Assembly (NCBI GenBank): GCA_045532655.1
Contig: JAZSGI010000101.1
Location: 1-31,288, forward strand
Length of the DNA stretch: 31,288 nucleotides
Direction of reading: 5' to 3'
Source of the DNA: JAVBQJ01 sp045532655
GTDB taxonomy: Bacteria; Verrucomicrobiota; Lentisphaeria; Victivallales; Victivallaceae
The notes beneath the pieces are model-generated. The model had not been told where the DNA came from. It did not search any database and saw nothing but the letters and a program-made list of their open reading frames with translations. Positions within the stretch are counted from its first letter, which is position 1; the number at the start of each line of letters is the position of its first letter. Below, one piece after another: positions 17,301-25,162 of this stretch. The position numbers and the translations under genes are program-made.

Positions 17301-18098
17301 AGTCTCTCTTTTGAGGGAGTTACAGGATATCCGGCATTGTGCGGCACAGGGGAACGGAAAGTTTTTCTGGAAGAGGGGGAAGCTGTGGAACGTCATGCCG
17401 ACGGAATAGTTTTGTGCTGTATGGAGCGCAATGCCGGGCTTTTGAAGATGATACGCCGTGATTTCCGCCTTTCAAATGATTTCAAGCTGGGTGTCGGCAG
17501 GATGCACAAGGATGACCTGTGGCGGGAATGGTCGGTACAGGGGGCTTTGCGGAAAGCATTGGGCGGCAGTGCTGCAGTGTGGCAGATACGGGATAACGGA
17601 GCCTTTGAAAAATCGTGTTCCGAAGCGGTGTCCCGATGGGCAAAAGAGGCCGATGCCATTCAGGAGGCGCTGGAGAATATAGGATGCGTCTGGAGCAGGA
17701 TAAATACCCATATCCGTCGTATGCAGAGCCGGGCGGCAAATTCAGCTGAAGATATAAGAAGCGACCTTGAGTGGCGTTTTCGTGAATGTTTTCTGCGGGA
17801 CGATATTGCCTGGAACCGTCTGCCGGCAATGCTGAAAATGCTGGAAATACGGGCTGCCAGAGCCTTTGATTCTCCGGCAAAGGATCAGGAAAAATCTTCT
17901 CTTGCCTCGGAATGGATAACTTTAAGGGACAAGGCGGTAAAAGGCGGTTTTGATCCGGTATACCGGAAGAATTTTGCTGAATTTGTTCACTTGCTCGATG
18001 AGTATCTTATAAATGTTTTTGCGCCGGAGGTACGCACATTGTGCAAAGTCTCTCCGGTACGGCTGGAAGAAAAGTGGAAAGCCGTGAGATTTGTCTGA
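14352..18098 (+). CDS. hrpA: DEAH-box ATP-dependent RNA helicase, HrpA type
   Basis: A 1248-aa cytoplasmic DEAH/RHA helicase, near the ~1300 aa of E. coli HrpA, a factor that unwinds RNA and helps rescue stalled ribosomes. From the chosen ATG the motifs are GETGSGKT (37-44), DEAH (141-144), SSAT, the motif V/VI block ATNVAETSITIPGI then QRRGRAGR, followed by the HA2/OB-fold region and the long HrpA-specific C-terminal DUF3418-like extension. The start at 14352 (MSQSQLKIEYP) is chosen over a TTG at 14322, which would add ten poorly conserved residues; the ribosome site is weak (AGAAG). It is a single-gene unit ending before the terminator hairpin at 18128. Confidence 0.94.
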   Translation: MSQSQLKIEYPHFLPVGARIPEIREAWSHSQVIVVCGETGSGKTTQLPKLALEMALQEDREDAPRRLIGCTQPRRLAAAAMCSRVAAELGCTPGREVGFQVRNENLTTPGVTRIKFMTDGIPLAELRRDPLLKRYSTIIVDEAHERTLNIDFLCGCLKNILAGRRDLRVAISSATLDAARFSEFFGNAPVIEVAGRVHHIDDVFMEPEVDEELADHVARAVRFLGEYDSNGDILVFLPGEREIRDTAETLAGIAFPRTEIMPLYGRMSLSDQSRIFKKSRNRRVVLATNVAETSITIPGIDFVVDSNLVKLSRYNPRTGVQELANERVSQASARQRRGRAGRLSDGVCVHLCSQDDLAAAPAYTDCELTRSALAGVILEMAALNLPPPEKFPFIDAPDPAGIREGRRTLRELGAIDRDGRLTADGRRIAAARLDPALGKMLFAAERFNVLAEALPVIALLGIRPVRERPMEQRTNADNAWKKFADPESDFIGMIRCWRYLFPAEGGRSNTELRKLCKANYLNYQRVREWRSQYLDLAEFFEVKEDVFDPEKVVRQNLHAAILSGVPRRFGIWDQEKKYYRGAGGRCFVIFPGSDLAGKKKAAPQWIFGFSLVETSRLFVRDCAAVSAEIVERAAPQFCVRSWSDPVFNPDTGYVTAREKVTVFGIVVNQGKRVQYAVSHPAEARKIFIMDALVRGGIRSTHPAVRRWLTRLHELRYREVKIRRPGAVVNENLLEEIFNSILPDNVFSVKNLERFLDSGSEPAMWPGNPAVELAEPGAGSGYSAADYPDTLRLGAAVCRLLYHFAPGTAMGADDEEDEDLLPDGIRIRVKAAEREMFSAAAAEFAVPGYLPEKVELLLRALPKNRRQLCNPIHETVDAFIMEIRNRPALKLKGIASALADFLCEWTGGTFQPADFVHVRLPGYLSVTVEVINQDRVIVERFKAGVGENSTALTVPPVRHREKAAQVQSGSKPLNGVFPAGDWRNSLSFEGVTGYPALCGTGERKVFLEEGEAVERHADGIVLCCMERNAGLLKMIRRDFRLSNDFKLGVGRMHKDDLWREWSVQGALRKALGGSAAVWQIRDNGAFEKSCSEAVSRWAKEADAIQEALENIGCVWSRINTHIRRMQSRAANSAEDIRSDLEWRFRECFLRDDIAWNRLPAMLKMLEIRAARAFDSPAKDQEKSSLASEWITLRDKAVKGGFDPVYRKNFAEFVHLLDEYLINVFAPEVRTLCKVSPVRLEEKWKAVRFV

Positions 18099-18120
18099 AC
18101 AGGAAATTGCCTCAGACAAT

Positions 18121-18175
18121 AAAAAAACCGCCGGTACAGTTTATACAGATGACTGTACCGGCGGCTTGATTTTGC
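18121..18175. terminator. Shared terminator between hrpA and the symporter gene
   Basis: A perfect 13-bp stem, CCGCCGGTACAGT (18128-18140) with ACTGTACCGGCGG (18152-18164), has an 11-base loop. Seven A on the left (18121-18127) give a U-run after the stem for minus-strand transcripts, so it ends symporter transcription well. On the right, CTTGATTTT gives a weaker tail for hrpA. It sits between the converging genes. Confidence 0.85.
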
Positions 18176-18187
18176 TGTTATAAGAGA

Positions 18188-20461
18188 TCAGTTTTCATGG
18201 AACTTCTCTTTATCGGAGAGAGAAACTTCGCCGGAGACCTGACCATTGTCAAGGGCATCTGCCTTGCGTTGGGCAAGATCCTTGAAAAGTTTGACACTGT
18301 CAACAATACCGCCCCAGCAGAACCAGACGGTAGTCACAACACCGATCGCTCCGCCGATGATGAATGTGGTAATGTACCGCCAATCACTCCATCCCTGCAT
18401 GGAAATGGGACTGATCCAGTTCCAGATGATCATGACAACAAAGAGGATGATCACACTGTAACCGATACTGTATATAACAACGCTCCATGCGATGATTTTG
18501 TCGCCAAGGGTGTATTCGGGGCTGATACCAACCAGACGGGGCAGCCAGTTTTTCCAGGTGAGTGGTTCATCCTCGATTTTGTCCTTATCGGTATCGTATA
18601 TGCCGCGGTGGAGCAGACGGTCAAGATTATATGGTTTGCGGTATGCAACCAGAGAACCGATAACATAGGCAAGGATACCGGCAACCATAGCTATGAAATA
18701 AATCTCATAACTGTTGATGGGGAACTTGTCCGGATCCATTGCCCACTGGATGTAGGGATGGAATGGAGAAGAAACGGTTTTAAGGAATTGATCCAGTCCT
18801 TCAACCATATTTTGCTGTTCGAGCCAGGGATAAATGTGCTTTGCCCATGTCTGCTGGATAATAACACCGGCGACTGAGATACCGGAACCGAAGATAAGTG
18901 CGCAGTAGGCACCGACGGTATTACCGAAGCGGCTGTAAAGTCCGAATACCATGATCGGACCTGATGCACCCATCCAGATGGAGACAAGGATGGTGATGAA
19001 CATATTGATGTAGTCCAGCTGCGACATGAAAAGAGACCCGAAGAAGAAGATCACAGCAACAAGCAATGTCAGCCATTTGACGATCTTCAGGTGAGCCTCA
19101 GGAGAAAGAGGTTCCTTGCGGAAGGGCAGCACAAGATCCTGCATGATAGCTGCAGAAGCATTGAAGATACGGGTATCATCTGTTGTTACCATAAGCATAA
19201 GCATGACCAGACAGAATGCACCGAGCATACCGACAGGCAGGAGCGTTCTCATACTTACCGGGATCATCATCTGATTATAGAGACTGCGGAATTCCTGGAA
19301 AAGCTGATTGCCGTCTCCGTCATTGCCCAGAGTTTCATGGACGGTATCCATGTAAACAGTATCAAGATTGTGTTCCTGGGAAAGGGGGGCATCGACACCG
19401 ATTTCATGAACCTGTGCCGGAAGTGTTTTAACATTGGCAACGATTTCGTTGTATTTTTCCGGAGTGGCGATTTCGTTGGCTACCCTGTCGGTAACTTCCT
19501 GACGGATGTTATGACCGACTTCTGCATAGTTTTTGTGGGTCATGACAGTAAGCAGGATCATGGCAATGGCAGTCATGAAAAGCACAGAAAATCCTGCGCG
19601 CCAGTTGCCGAGTACAGAAGCCATTTTCTGTTCATGGGGAGTTTTGCCTGCACTTGAAACATCATTACCGGCGTATGCCGCTCTGTTGATAAAGTTTCCG
19701 AACAGAAGTACTATTACCGAAAAGAGGTTGAAATCTTTCAACTTTTCGATATCAAAGGGGTTCATGAAACTTTCGCCCTCTACACGGTCACAAAGTACAG
19801 GAGCGATCTCTTCACCCCAGTTGAATTTGATCAGCAGGAAAATTGTGAGTATCAGGAAGAAGGGGTAACAGATGATCCCCTGGATACTGTCAGTGACCAG
19901 CAGTGTAACACGTCCGCCGGGCAGAATAAGGCACAAGGCAAGGATAAGCACCAGCGCAACGACCAGCGAAAATGTGGGGATGGATATCCCGAAAATGGCG
20001 ATGCGGTGGGGGAGTCCGAAAAAATAAATAAAGAAGTTTGCTGCAATAGCCGGTCCGATGGCATTGGTTATGACCTCGGCGAAAATACGGAGAAATGAGG
20101 CGATGATACGGAAGTTGCGGCTGTAACGCATTTCAAGGAACTGACCGTTGGAAAGAGCCTTTGTTTCCCGGAAACGGTAGATACACCATCCCGTGAGTCC
20201 GACGACCATCATCACAGGAATAGTCAACGCCTGCCAGAAAGCCACAGCGAACCCTGTCTGATAGTTTGCCTCCACCGTTGCCACCAGCGTTATCAAACCC
20301 ATCCCTGCAGTCATATCACCGACTGTCAGGACGTAACGCCCTGCAACACGCCCGGCAACAAGATAGTCAACGACACTTTTGACATACCTTTTGGAATAAA
20401 AAGCGACAAAAAGAACAGCCGCCATAGGTACGCAGATTATAAGCCAATCTAACCAATGCAT
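18188..20461 (-). CDS. Sodium:solute symporter family protein, enlarged
   Basis: A 757-aa inner-membrane transporter of the SSS (LeuT-fold) family, coupling solute uptake to sodium. It begins with a hydrophobic helix (4-21), then the family phrase DYLVAGRVAGRYVLTVGDM (32-50), and shows roughly 13-15 hydrophobic segments in total. Family members are usually near 500 aa. The extra length comes from a charged loop of about 95 residues (~308-402), a second hydrophilic stretch (~540-585) and an extended C-terminus with added membrane helices. The ATG at 20461 is chosen from AAGGAG nine bases ahead. The solute is unknown. The gene has a long upstream region, a possible structured leader, and a strong terminator. 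Confidence 0.9.
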   Translation of the reverse strand: MHWLDWLIICVPMAAVLFVAFYSKRYVKSVVDYLVAGRVAGRYVLTVGDMTAGMGLITLVATVEANYQTGFAVAFWQALTIPVMMVVGLTGWCIYRFRETKALSNGQFLEMRYSRNFRIIASFLRIFAEVITNAIGPAIAANFFIYFFGLPHRIAIFGISIPTFSLVVALVLILALCLILPGGRVTLLVTDSIQGIICYPFFLILTIFLLIKFNWGEEIAPVLCDRVEGESFMNPFDIEKLKDFNLFSVIVLLFGNFINRAAYAGNDVSSAGKTPHEQKMASVLGNWRAGFSVLFMTAIAMILLTVMTHKNYAEVGHNIRQEVTDRVANEIATPEKYNEIVANVKTLPAQVHEIGVDAPLSQEHNLDTVYMDTVHETLGNDGDGNQLFQEFRSLYNQMMIPVSMRTLLPVGMLGAFCLVMLMLMVTTDDTRIFNASAAIMQDLVLPFRKEPLSPEAHLKIVKWLTLLVAVIFFFGSLFMSQLDYINMFITILVSIWMGASGPIMVFGLYSRFGNTVGAYCALIFGSGISVAGVIIQQTWAKHIYPWLEQQNMVEGLDQFLKTVSSPFHPYIQWAMDPDKFPINSYEIYFIAMVAGILAYVIGSLVAYRKPYNLDRLLHRGIYDTDKDKIEDEPLTWKNWLPRLVGISPEYTLGDKIIAWSVVIYSIGYSVIILFVVMIIWNWISPISMQGWSDWRYITTFIIGGAIGVVTTVWFCWGGIVDSVKLFKDLAQRKADALDNGQVSGEVSLSDKEKFHEN

Positions 20462-20949
20462 CAAAAACTTCTCCTTTTTTATGGCGAGGCACTTTCAAAA
20501 ATCCTCAAAATCGTTAAAACGCCCCCCCGCTTTGATCTGTAAAGGGAGCATTACCGGCTGTTACCGCTGCGGGCTGCAGCCTTGAATTACCCTTTACATC
20601 TCTTTGCGGCAGGTGAATGATTTTTGCAACTGCCTCTGTGTTAAACAGAATATTGATAAAATCCGTAATATTGTATCCGTCTGCTGCTGTGCATTTGCTG
20701 CCGCAGGACAGAAGACGGTCACATATAAATTACTACACTTTGAACAAGATTTCAACCCCGGTATTACAAACAGACATTATTTTCTTGTAAATGGTCATGC
20801 AGTTCCGGGTTGCATGGAGCACAACCGGTAACACCGGAATGTTCCGGAAAATAATATAATGCAGCGGGATTTTACTGTCAAGAGGAGCGAAGCGTTTTCA
20901 AATGTTTTTTTATGTTTTTATCTATGCTTTTTGTATGCATTGCCGCCGG
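20462..20949 (-). other. 488-base gene-free leader region upstream of the symporter
   Basis: No convincing gene is seen here. Read on the minus strand it contains a weak promoter candidate, TTGAAA (20755-20750) with TAATTT (20732-20727) at 17-base spacing. It also holds pairable segments: CCGTCT/AGACGG (~20670-20720) and TGTAAAGGG/CCCTTTACA (20538-20598) enclosing GGCTG/CAGCC. A palindrome CCGGAA-TG-TTCCGG lies at 20834-20847, near the end of the GH37 gene transcript. This could be a structured 5' leader of about 270 bases for the symporter mRNA. No named riboswitch class is recognised. Confidence 0.35.
20538..20598 (-). repeat. Inverted repeat in the symporter leader
   Basis: Perfect 9-bp arms TGTAAAGGG (20538-20546) and CCCTTTACA (20590-20598) enclose 43 bases that themselves can pair through GGCTG (20556-20560) and CAGCC (20577-20581). 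It lies 77-137 bases upstream of the symporter ATG. It may be an RNA multi-stem or a pair of operator half-sites. Confidence 0.45.
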
Positions 20950-22173
20950 TCACGCCGGTACTATCCGGGCAAGCAGCTCTTTGGCTGCCAGATATGTTCC
21001 TGCTGTCCAGCCCATCATAGAGGGCATTTCGTACTCATTGTTGACCTTTATTGAACCGTCGGTAACATTGTATTTTTCCCACAATTCACCGCTGTGTTCA
21101 AAATTCATCTGCACAGTATCGACATATTTCCCGGCAATTCTTGCTGCATCGGCAGTAAAGCCGTATTTATGGAGAGCTTCAAAGGCGATCAGCTGCATAC
21201 ATGGCCAGCCGTTGGGGTATTCCCATTGCAGTCCCATACTGTCCTGACATTTTTCTGTGGATGCGATGCCGTAGGGAAATTCCAGTTTGCAACAGCATAA
21301 ATCTCTTGCCGCTGCGGCTTCTTCTGCTGTTGCAAGTTCCGTCCACAGCGGGAAAAGCGAGGCGGCACTTGCCACTTTCACCTGTTTGCCGGTTTTGAAA
21401 TTATAATCTGTGAAAACGCCGTCATCACGGCGGCAGTATTTCCGTATTGCCTGCTGCAAAGAATCGGCTCTTTCCTGCCATTTACTGTTGTCGCCGGATA
21501 TTTTTGCCAGCAGCGACATGGAAAGCCAGAGCAGGCAGTTCAGGTCAATTGCCGCACAATCAGGACAGTTACCCTCGAAACGCGGTGTGAAATCCCACCC
21601 CGACTCCGCTTCTGCCAATGCCGCCAGTGCTATTTTGCGGCGGAGCCCTGAATCACTGCAGTTTGACGGTACTCCGCAGCGGTCGACTGCCAGCTGGAAA
21701 AACTCTGCAATATCTTTTTCGCTGGGGTTGCTGCCGTAATGGTAAAGACCTGTGCCGGCATTCCGGCGTTTGGTATCCCAGAATTTTATTTCCTGTTCCA
21801 GGGATTTTGATGCCCGTGATTTGAAATCATGGTCGTCGGGATAGAGTTCCATAGTAAGTTTGATCATTGCCCCCAGAAAAGCCGGTTGGGAACGGTTCAG
21901 GTAAAATGTCCTGCTGCCGTTGGGGATGAAACCGAATTTCTCTACCTCGTAGAAGAAATTCTCCACATTGCTGCGGATGAGTTCCTTGCGGCCGTGAACA
22001 GCAAGTCCGCGGCTGGCAAAGTAAGTGTCCCAGTAATAAAGCTCCTGAAATGTTCCTTTGAAGCAGGGAACTATATACTGCTGCGGCAATCCTATCAGAT
22101 TCCCGCAATTTTCCGGGTTGTATCTTATTGTGTCATCCCAGTGGTTGTGTATGTAAGCAGAAACAAGATCCAT
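20950..22173 (-). CDS. GH37 trehalase-family glycosidase, short cytoplasmic form
   Basis: A 407-aa all-helical (alpha/alpha)6-barrel hydrolase of family GH37, whose known members split trehalose into two glucoses. Family signatures are visible: GTFQELYYWDTYF (40-52) for PGGRFxExYxWDxY, PNGSRTFYLNRSQPAF (84-99), SGWDFTPRF (191-199) with the acid residue D194, LQWEYPNGWP (315-324) for QWDxPxGWxP, and NNEYEMPSMMGWTAG (378-392) with the base E380. Both catalytic residues are therefore kept. It is shorter than TreA (~565 aa) and has no signal peptide, so it should act inside the cell on sugar delivered by the GPH permease encoded just upstream (76-base gap). The actual substrate may not be trehalose. 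Confidence 0.87.
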   Translation of the reverse strand: MDLVSAYIHNHWDDTIRYNPENCGNLIGLPQQYIVPCFKGTFQELYYWDTYFASRGLAVHGRKELIRSNVENFFYEVEKFGFIPNGSRTFYLNRSQPAFLGAMIKLTMELYPDDHDFKSRASKSLEQEIKFWDTKRRNAGTGLYHYGSNPSEKDIAEFFQLAVDRCGVPSNCSDSGLRRKIALAALAEAESGWDFTPRFEGNCPDCAAIDLNCLLWLSMSLLAKISGDNSKWQERADSLQQAIRKYCRRDDGVFTDYNFKTGKQVKVASAASLFPLWTELATAEEAAAARDLCCCKLEFPYGIASTEKCQDSMGLQWEYPNGWPCMQLIAFEALHKYGFTADAARIAGKYVDTVQMNFEHSGELWEKYNVTDGSIKVNNEYEMPSMMGWTAGTYLAAKELLARIVPA

Positions 22174-22249
22174 TATAATTTATCCATTTATGTCATCAGG
22201 GCGGGTTGTAAGGTAATTTAGTACATAAGAAAAGTTTTGCAAACTGTTT

Positions 22250-23674
22250 TCAGCAATTTTCTCCGGCGTCAGCGTATTTTACAGTTGCGGTCGGAGCTTT
22301 GTAATTCCGGATGCCTCCCAGTGCCAGCCATTTTTTGTAAAGGACAGCGAAACATGCCAGCGCTGCAATTGTAAAGGCAAAATCCCATGCGTAAATGTAC
22401 TGGTAATTATCCAGCAGATCAAACAATTTGCCGCCGCCCGTACCTGCCAGAACCATGAATACAGAACGGAAAAGGGCATTGGCAGAGGAAAATTGTCCGT
22501 ACTGTTCCTTGGGGAGCACGGTCACGAAAACCGGTATCGTACTTACCGACTGCATGGTATAAACAACAGCAAGAGCAATTGTTATTACCAGAAATGTACG
22601 TTCGTCATGTACCAGAAAGAATCCTGCGATATTGACAATGACCACAACAAAAAGACTGAAAAGAAAGAATTTCATTGGATTGAGTTTGTCAGAGAGCCAT
22701 GCAAGCGGAATACTTATCGCCATTCCGATACCGGCACCAAGCGCAGTGATTTCGCCGACCCGTTCCAGCGGTATTTGTAATGTATTGCGGGCATACAGCA
22801 CATTGAACATCGTGCGGCTGACCATGGAAACATCGCTCAGCGCCATTGCCGCAAAGAACCAGTAATAAAAGGGAATACTGTAACAGTCACGTATGTAACC
22901 TTTGATCGTTGCCATGGATAATCCGCAGCCGGTATTGCCTGCAGGCGGCGGATATTCCCCCTCTTTTACTCCAAGGCACATACAGATTATTGACAGCAGG
23001 TAGAATAATGATGTCCCTGTATAGAGCCACCCCATGTACCTGTCGGCAAAACCCAGCAGGCAGTATCCGAAAAGAAAACCTGCCGCCTGACTTATTATAT
23101 TGAAAAATGCCATGAATGTACCGATGTACTTCTGAGGGATAGTATCCGGGAAAAGATACCAGATGGTGGTATTCGGTATCATAAAAAGGATGTTCCATAT
23201 CACTGAAGCCGTTCCCAGCAGCAGGAGATTGCAAACCGTTGAATCACTGCCTGCCAGTACTGTTATTTCCGGGATCCACCCGGCAAATATCATTATTCCG
23301 GCAAGGGCAAAGGCACTGATCAGCAGAAATGGCTTGCGGCGTCCCCAGCGGCTTCTGGTCTGATCGCTCCATGTGCTGAAAACGGGATTGCTTATAAGTG
23401 TAACCATCGATGGCAGGGTAGTGATAAGCAGGGCGATAAGTGAATTGGAGGCACCGTTATCTTTGAGCTGCAGAGGCATAAGATTGTACACCGTTTGCAG
23501 TATTATACCGAATCCGAATCCGCCGAGAAGCAGGAAAAATGCTGTTGCAAGCAATCCCGGCATGGAGTAGGCAAGCGTTCCGCACTTTATAGCATTTGCC
23601 GGCAGGGATGACCCAGCAGTACTTTTATAAACAACGGCTTTGCGGTAGAGAAAATTCTTTTCAGTATCAGGCAT
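22250..23674 (-). CDS. MFS transporter of the GPH (MelB-like) family
   Basis: A 474-aa, 12-helix permease of the glycoside-pentoside-hexuronide:cation symporter family, importing sugars with sodium or protons through the inner membrane. The diagnostic loop WSDQTRSRWGRRKPFLL near residues 100-117 matches the MelB-type D-x-T-x-S-R-x-G-R-x-x-P motif. An N-terminal hydrophilic tail of about 30 residues precedes the first helix. It lies 18 bases after the GH-D-like hydrolase gene and ahead of the GH37 gene. This points to uptake of an oligosaccharide released by the secreted hydrolase. The transported sugar is not predictable from sequence. Confidence 0.9.
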   Translation of the reverse strand: MPDTEKNFLYRKAVVYKSTAGSSLPANAIKCGTLAYSMPGLLATAFFLLLGGFGFGIILQTVYNLMPLQLKDNGASNSLIALLITTLPSMVTLISNPVFSTWSDQTRSRWGRRKPFLLISAFALAGIMIFAGWIPEITVLAGSDSTVCNLLLLGTASVIWNILFMIPNTTIWYLFPDTIPQKYIGTFMAFFNIISQAAGFLFGYCLLGFADRYMGWLYTGTSLFYLLSIICMCLGVKEGEYPPPAGNTGCGLSMATIKGYIRDCYSIPFYYWFFAAMALSDVSMVSRTMFNVLYARNTLQIPLERVGEITALGAGIGMAISIPLAWLSDKLNPMKFFLFSLFVVVIVNIAGFFLVHDERTFLVITIALAVVYTMQSVSTIPVFVTVLPKEQYGQFSSANALFRSVFMVLAGTGGGKLFDLLDNYQYIYAWDFAFTIAALACFAVLYKKWLALGGIRNYKAPTATVKYADAGENC

Positions 23675-23692
23675 CGGTTATTTCTCCGTATT

Positions 23693-25150
23693 TCAGCTGT
23701 GGATGGTTTCCAGCAAAATATTCTGCTGCGGACAGTCAAGGACAAGAGTACCGTTGGCAGCGGTAATGGTGCCGTAATTTTCTTCAGGATTTTTCAGGCT
23801 CCTGACAATAAAATCTCTGCTGCCGCACTCCGGCCAATGCAGAACAAGTTTTGAAAACCTGCCGGTGACTGTCAGTTTCTGCGGTTCAGCGGGAAGTTCA
23901 AAGGAGACCTCTGCTGCCGGTGTCCTTACTGTGCCGTCTATTGCCCGTGGCAATGAAGCTATAGCATAAACATTGCCGGGGTAAGCGGTTGCGGCGAGCA
24001 TTGGCAAGCCTTCGCCGGAATCTTTCACTTGCGGCAGCGGCATGCCTCGGGTTATGGCTGCAGGAACCATGGTTTTCACTCTGCCGGAATCACGTCCATA
24101 GATGGCAGGCAGGTCATACAGGTCGGTCAACCATTCTCCGGAAATATTATTTTGCGTTTCTTTAATTCCTACAGCACAGGGCGAGACCAGACGGCGGAAA
24201 TTTACCGCCATACGCAGATCATCAAAACCGATACGTGCATTATCCATGGCATCATCTGATAATGCCAGTTCCGGGGGCAGGATAGAGGTTTCTGCCGGAG
24301 CCATGCTGCCGAAAGTACCGCCGAGGGCAACAGCAAGAAGCGGGGCTGATTCAAGGTTGAGTATGCACGCACCTGTACATTCACTGTCCTCCACCAGTTC
24401 CATCATACAGGCGGCACGGCCCATGGTTACTGAATTACTGATGCTCCATGTACAATCGTATGTACGGAATACATCTGTGTAAGTGAGTTGCCCTGCTGCC
24501 GAGGTCAGGGAGACAGGTTCGTTGAAACGTCCTTCTCCCTTGCCGTCATTCAGGTGACCGGAGGGGACAAGAGCGTGTTCTATCCACAGTTCCGGATATA
24601 TTTCTCTGCCCAATTCAGTAAGCAGACGGCGGAAATCAATATCGTACATGTGTTTCCCCCAATCTACTTTCCAGTAAAGAACACCGGCAGTTTTGCTTTC
24701 CTCAAGTTTTCTGCTCCAATGTTCCCGCTGGGCGTCGCCGGAGAGCAGGGTGTCATTTTCGTGTGCCGCCACCCATATACCGATACCTTTCCAGCCCCGG
24801 CGTTTGAACTCATTGGAGAGCAGAGCGAGTTTTTCTGCGGGAGGCAGAGCGGCGGTCTCCGGGAAACGGCGGGCATCGGCGGCAAGAGAACCGAATTTCA
24901 TATCCTGTGCGTTTACAGTACCGTAAGGAACGTCCCAGCCGCTGTCTATAAGGAAAATGAGATCTTTCCTGAGGTCAGCCGGGACAGCTTCTGCCAGACC
25001 GTCCGGTCCGAAAAAGTCAACACTGTTGACCATATCCGGAGCTCCTTCCGACCATGCAGTGATAGGCTCGTTATATGGATAGTTCTTTTTTGCCCAGCGG
25101 CGGCCCTGTTCCAGCCATGTGCAGTAATAATCAGGTGCAATTCTTTTCAT
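23693..25150 (-). CDS. Alpha-galactosidase-like glycoside hydrolase (clan GH-D, GH36/GH27-like)
   Basis: A 485-aa protein with a TIM-barrel core like clan GH-D enzymes, which retain configuration and often remove alpha-galactose. Visible clues are LIDSGWD (67-73) for the DDGW strand, RRFPE (94-98), RGWKGIGIWVA (118-128), LYWKVDWG (158-165) with candidate nucleophile D163, and VFRTYDCTWS (227-236) with candidate acid/base D232. The last ~80 residues look like the usual all-beta C-terminal domain. No signal peptide is present, so it should be cytoplasmic. It is 12 bases after the secreted GH-A gene. Overall similarity is loose, so it may belong to a poorly described GH family; a GH31/GH97-type relative is the main alternative. 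Confidence 0.68.
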   Translation of the reverse strand: MKRIAPDYYCTWLEQGRRWAKKNYPYNEPITAWSEGAPDMVNSVDFFGPDGLAEAVPADLRKDLIFLIDSGWDVPYGTVNAQDMKFGSLAADARRFPETAALPPAEKLALLSNEFKRRGWKGIGIWVAAHENDTLLSGDAQREHWSRKLEESKTAGVLYWKVDWGKHMYDIDFRRLLTELGREIYPELWIEHALVPSGHLNDGKGEGRFNEPVSLTSAAGQLTYTDVFRTYDCTWSISNSVTMGRAACMMELVEDSECTGACILNLESAPLLAVALGGTFGSMAPAETSILPPELALSDDAMDNARIGFDDLRMAVNFRRLVSPCAVGIKETQNNISGEWLTDLYDLPAIYGRDSGRVKTMVPAAITRGMPLPQVKDSGEGLPMLAATAYPGNVYAIASLPRAIDGTVRTPAAEVSFELPAEPQKLTVTGRFSKLVLHWPECGSRDFIVRSLKNPEENYGTITAANGTLVLDCPQQNILLETIHS

Positions 25151-25162
25151 ACCAATAAACTC

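Noticed and set aside
20604..20831. 75-codon plus-strand frame in the symporter leader region
   Set aside because: Cysteine-rich noise-like composition, no ribosome site, and antisense to a likely mRNA leader.
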